Positions 5,108 through 6,887 of a DNA stretch of 6,887 nucleotides are shown one piece after another (position 1 is the stretch's first letter; each line of letters opens with the position of its first letter). The stretch covers positions 1-6,887 of the forward strand of contig SHWK01000054.1 in assembly GCA_009693885.1 (NCBI GenBank), in the 5' to 3' direction. Origin of the DNA: Rickettsiales bacterium. GTDB lineage: Bacteria; Pseudomonadota; Alphaproteobacteria; Rickettsiales; UBA1997. The position numbers and the translations under genes were made by a program. A model generated the notes under the pieces. It made no database searches. It was given only the letters and a program-made list of their open reading frames with translations, and was not told where the DNA came from.

Positions 5108-6887
5108 ATGGATGTACTTTTCAGATATCTTTCTAGTGTTGCATCTACATCTGCGGCTGCAGTTATTCGCCTAATTAGATCGCCGGTTACTGCGATGCGC
5201 AGAACTGATCTAAGTAGATATGATAATCTCTACATTGCCCTTAACGACGAACGGGCTAATACTGAAGGTGGACCTACAGTCACACCAAAGAATAATGGTC
5301 AAGATGTTTTCAATATAAGATTTTATCGCAACGCATCATTTCTTGAAAATTCTTTTGATTTAGGGCAGATAGCTGAGGCCTATGGCGTGACAAGGCCATG
5401 TTTTTTCAAATTTAATTATTTTAATTCAGATTTAACAGATCGTATTGTTGGCAAGCTCAATTTGACATGTCCTGATAATGGTTCGCGACTTGCTCTAGCT
5501 GTTAATGGTGTTCCGTTAACTGGCATTGTTTGTCCAGATGATATAGTTGATGGTAGCTTTCCTTTTACTAATTCGCCAACCACCTTGTTGTTAAATAGTG
5601 ATGGTGGAGCAATTTTTGTTAATAGTGGCAGCATGAATATTGATAATAGTTCGATTAGAATTTATGGCTTAGAAGCTACTCCCAGCAGCCCAAATTCTAT
5701 TGTAAATTACCTATCAATTCTGCCAGCAACGCCAGAATATCTTGATGCCGCACCATATGAAAGACAATTCACTGTCGATCAATCACAAAATTTTGATACA
5801 AATGCGCAGCCATTTAGCAATCAAGATGGAACTTTTTCTATCTTTGCTATAGATAATAGTGGCAATGCGCCGCGATTGGTGCAAAAGTTTTTTACCGCAA
5901 CTGGCGCGCCAATGCCAGAAATTCAGCGCGATATTATCACTTATGCAAATGCTGGCAATATCCCAACTGGTTCTGAGCAAGATATTCCAATGAATAATAC
6001 TGATTTTGCAGGATTCGCGATCACTAATTTTGCTGCGCGACAATTATCTAATGGTGCAATAGGTATCGCTGTAACCTACAATCGCGGCATTGTAGAAACT
6101 GGTGGAATTTCCATGGTTATTGATCCAATGGGAAACATAACTGCTGGCGCGCGAGATGTTAGTTTTCTTGCATCACAAACTGCTTTTAACGTATTGCAGC
6201 GTAGAATTGCTCTAGTAGGCGCAGAAGCCAATGCGGTAGATCCAAATAGTAACAATTTTTTTGCAGCTTTTAGCCGAGGTGGACGTTTGCCCGATCAAGG
6301 AATATTCTATAATGCAACAGCAAATTTAATAGAGCAAAGCCCTGTCGAAGCTCATCCATTATTATTGCCTGTAGAAAACCAGATCGTTATTGATAGCTAT
6401 GATTCTGTTAGTTCTGCTGGGGGAACAGTAACTATTAAGCAATTTTCTAACGCTACTGCTCTAGAAGAAATCGAAGATTGCGAAGTTCATGTTATTAGAA
6501 GTGGCGAAGAATATGTTGTTGCAAATGCAGCGAATGATACTTTGCCAATTATTATCATTCCTCCTTCTGTTGTTGGGGCTGTAATCACTTTTGTTGCAAA
6601 TACTGCTGTTGCTAATATTTCTTATACTTTGGTTAATCAGGGTGGCGGGGCTTCTTATCGTTTTTCTGGGATAGATACTCAAAATCCAATCATTGATCCA
6701 ATTGATATTGATGGCGTTCCATCGTCGGTGGTTCATTTTGGTGGCGTCAATATTATCTTTGTTGGACAGGGCGTTGATTTAGTCACTGATCTTGTGGATC
6801 ATCTTAATAATGGCAGTTCGGTAGCGCTTTCTACGCAAGAGCCGAGCCCTACTGGTGACAATGTATCCTCAGTGCAACCCACTATCA
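5108..6887 (+). CDS. Large unrecognised beta-rich, lysine-poor protein; 3' end outside the window
   Basis: An uninterrupted frame of 593 codons runs from ATG 5108 to the window edge without a stop. An in-frame stop at 5057 and no other ATG between make this start the best choice; the next Met is residue 30. I do not recognise a family. The product has only 5 Lys, about 25 Arg and about 61 Asp/Glu, so it is acidic, and it is rich in Asn, Ser, Thr, Gly, Val and Ile in short alternating stretches that suggest beta sheet. Residues 1-32 look like an amphipathic, Ala/Arg-containing helix, not a clear Sec signal peptide. Residues 115-148 hold two CPD motifs (C121, C142) that could pair. Residues 237-413 show three degenerate repeats, 480-508 is hydrophobic, and 570-593 is a Ser/Thr/Pro-rich linker-like segment. 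A large secreted or surface protein is my inference; it is divergent from the housekeeping genes and shares no operon with them. Confidence 0.8.
   Translation, partial: MDVLFRYLSSVASTSAAAVIRLIRSPVTAMRRTDLSRYDNLYIALNDERANTEGGPTVTPKNNGQDVFNIRFYRNASFLENSFDLGQIAEAYGVTRPCFFKFNYFNSDLTDRIVGKLNLTCPDNGSRLALAVNGVPLTGIVCPDDIVDGSFPFTNSPTTLLLNSDGGAIFVNSGSMNIDNSSIRIYGLEATPSSPNSIVNYLSILPATPEYLDAAPYERQFTVDQSQNFDTNAQPFSNQDGTFSIFAIDNSGNAPRLVQKFFTATGAPMPEIQRDIITYANAGNIPTGSEQDIPMNNTDFAGFAITNFAARQLSNGAIGIAVTYNRGIVETGGISMVIDPMGNITAGARDVSFLASQTAFNVLQRRIALVGAEANAVDPNSNNFFAAFSRGGRLPDQGIFYNATANLIEQSPVEAHPLLLPVENQIVIDSYDSVSSAGGTVTIKQFSNATALEEIEDCEVHVIRSGEEYVVANAANDTLPIIIIPPSVVGAVITFVANTAVANISYTLVNQGGGASYRFSGIDTQNPIIDPIDIDGVPSSVVHFGGVNIIFVGQGVDLVTDLVDHLNNGSSVALSTQEPSPTGDNVSSVQPTI
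5816..6346 (+). repeat. Three degenerate protein repeat units inside the large rightward gene
   Basis: Units begin at residues about 237, 314 and 381 of the product (5816, 6047 and 6248). Each starts with Ser-Asn, then a short hydrophobic/aromatic strand (GTFSIFAI, GAIGIAVTY, NFFAAFS), a Gly-containing turn, a second strand (LVQKFFTATG, GISMVIDPMG, GIFYNATAN) and a polar stretch. The pattern recalls the 'NG-strand, Q-F-strand, G' repeats of large bacterial adhesins that may form propeller blades. Sequence identity between units is low, so the alignment is tentative. Confidence 0.4.

Noticed and set aside
5416..6736. Three leftward frames of 72-91 codons inside the large rightward gene
   Set aside because: All are opposite to a single long uninterrupted frame and show skewed, motif-free compositions.
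1..6887. CRISPR arrays, insertion sequences, tRNA genes or attachment sites
   Set aside because: No regularly spaced repeats, transposase motifs, cloverleaf sequences or integrase-linked repeats were found.

Overview
The window looks like part of an AT-rich alphaproteobacterial chromosome, possibly from the host-associated Rickettsiales/Holosporales side. The reasons are the cytidylate kinase sequence (the VICPDA-YKFFITA stretch after the DGRD motif), the bacterial DhnA-type class I fructose-bisphosphate aldolase, a fused YejF-like double ATPase and the low GC. This placement is inferred from remembered family features, not from a search. There are two transcription blocks.

Positions 35-4894 are four leftward genes. 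In transcription order they are class I fructose-bisphosphate aldolase (3968-4894), a double-ATPase ABC protein of the YejF/oligopeptide class (2335-3897), a U32-family protein of the TrhP/YegQ tRNA-hydroxylation type with an extra Cys-rich tail (734-2338), and cytidylate kinase (35-715). The ABC and U32 genes overlap by four bases and U32 to cmk is 18 nt, so these three probably share a transcript. The aldolase is separated from the ABC gene by 70 nt with no convincing terminator. The four functions (glycolysis, peptide-type import, tRNA modification, CMP phosphorylation) are unrelated housekeeping roles.

Positions 4895-5107 are a very AT-rich divergent intergenic region with plausible back-to-back promoters, a perfect 14-bp A/T palindrome and an 11-bp direct repeat.

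Positions 5108-6887 are one uninterrupted rightward reading frame of 593 codons that is still open at the window edge. I do not recognise it. It is acidic, almost free of lysine (5 of 593) and predicted beta-rich. It has what look like three degenerate repeat units of the kind seen in large secreted or surface proteins, and ends in a Ser/Thr/Pro-rich stretch. It is the least explained and most interesting part of the window. Other oddities are a Ser/Lys/Gln-rich insertion inside the second ATPase domain of the ABC protein and a charged linker in the U32 protein whose DNA contains an imperfect inverted repeat.
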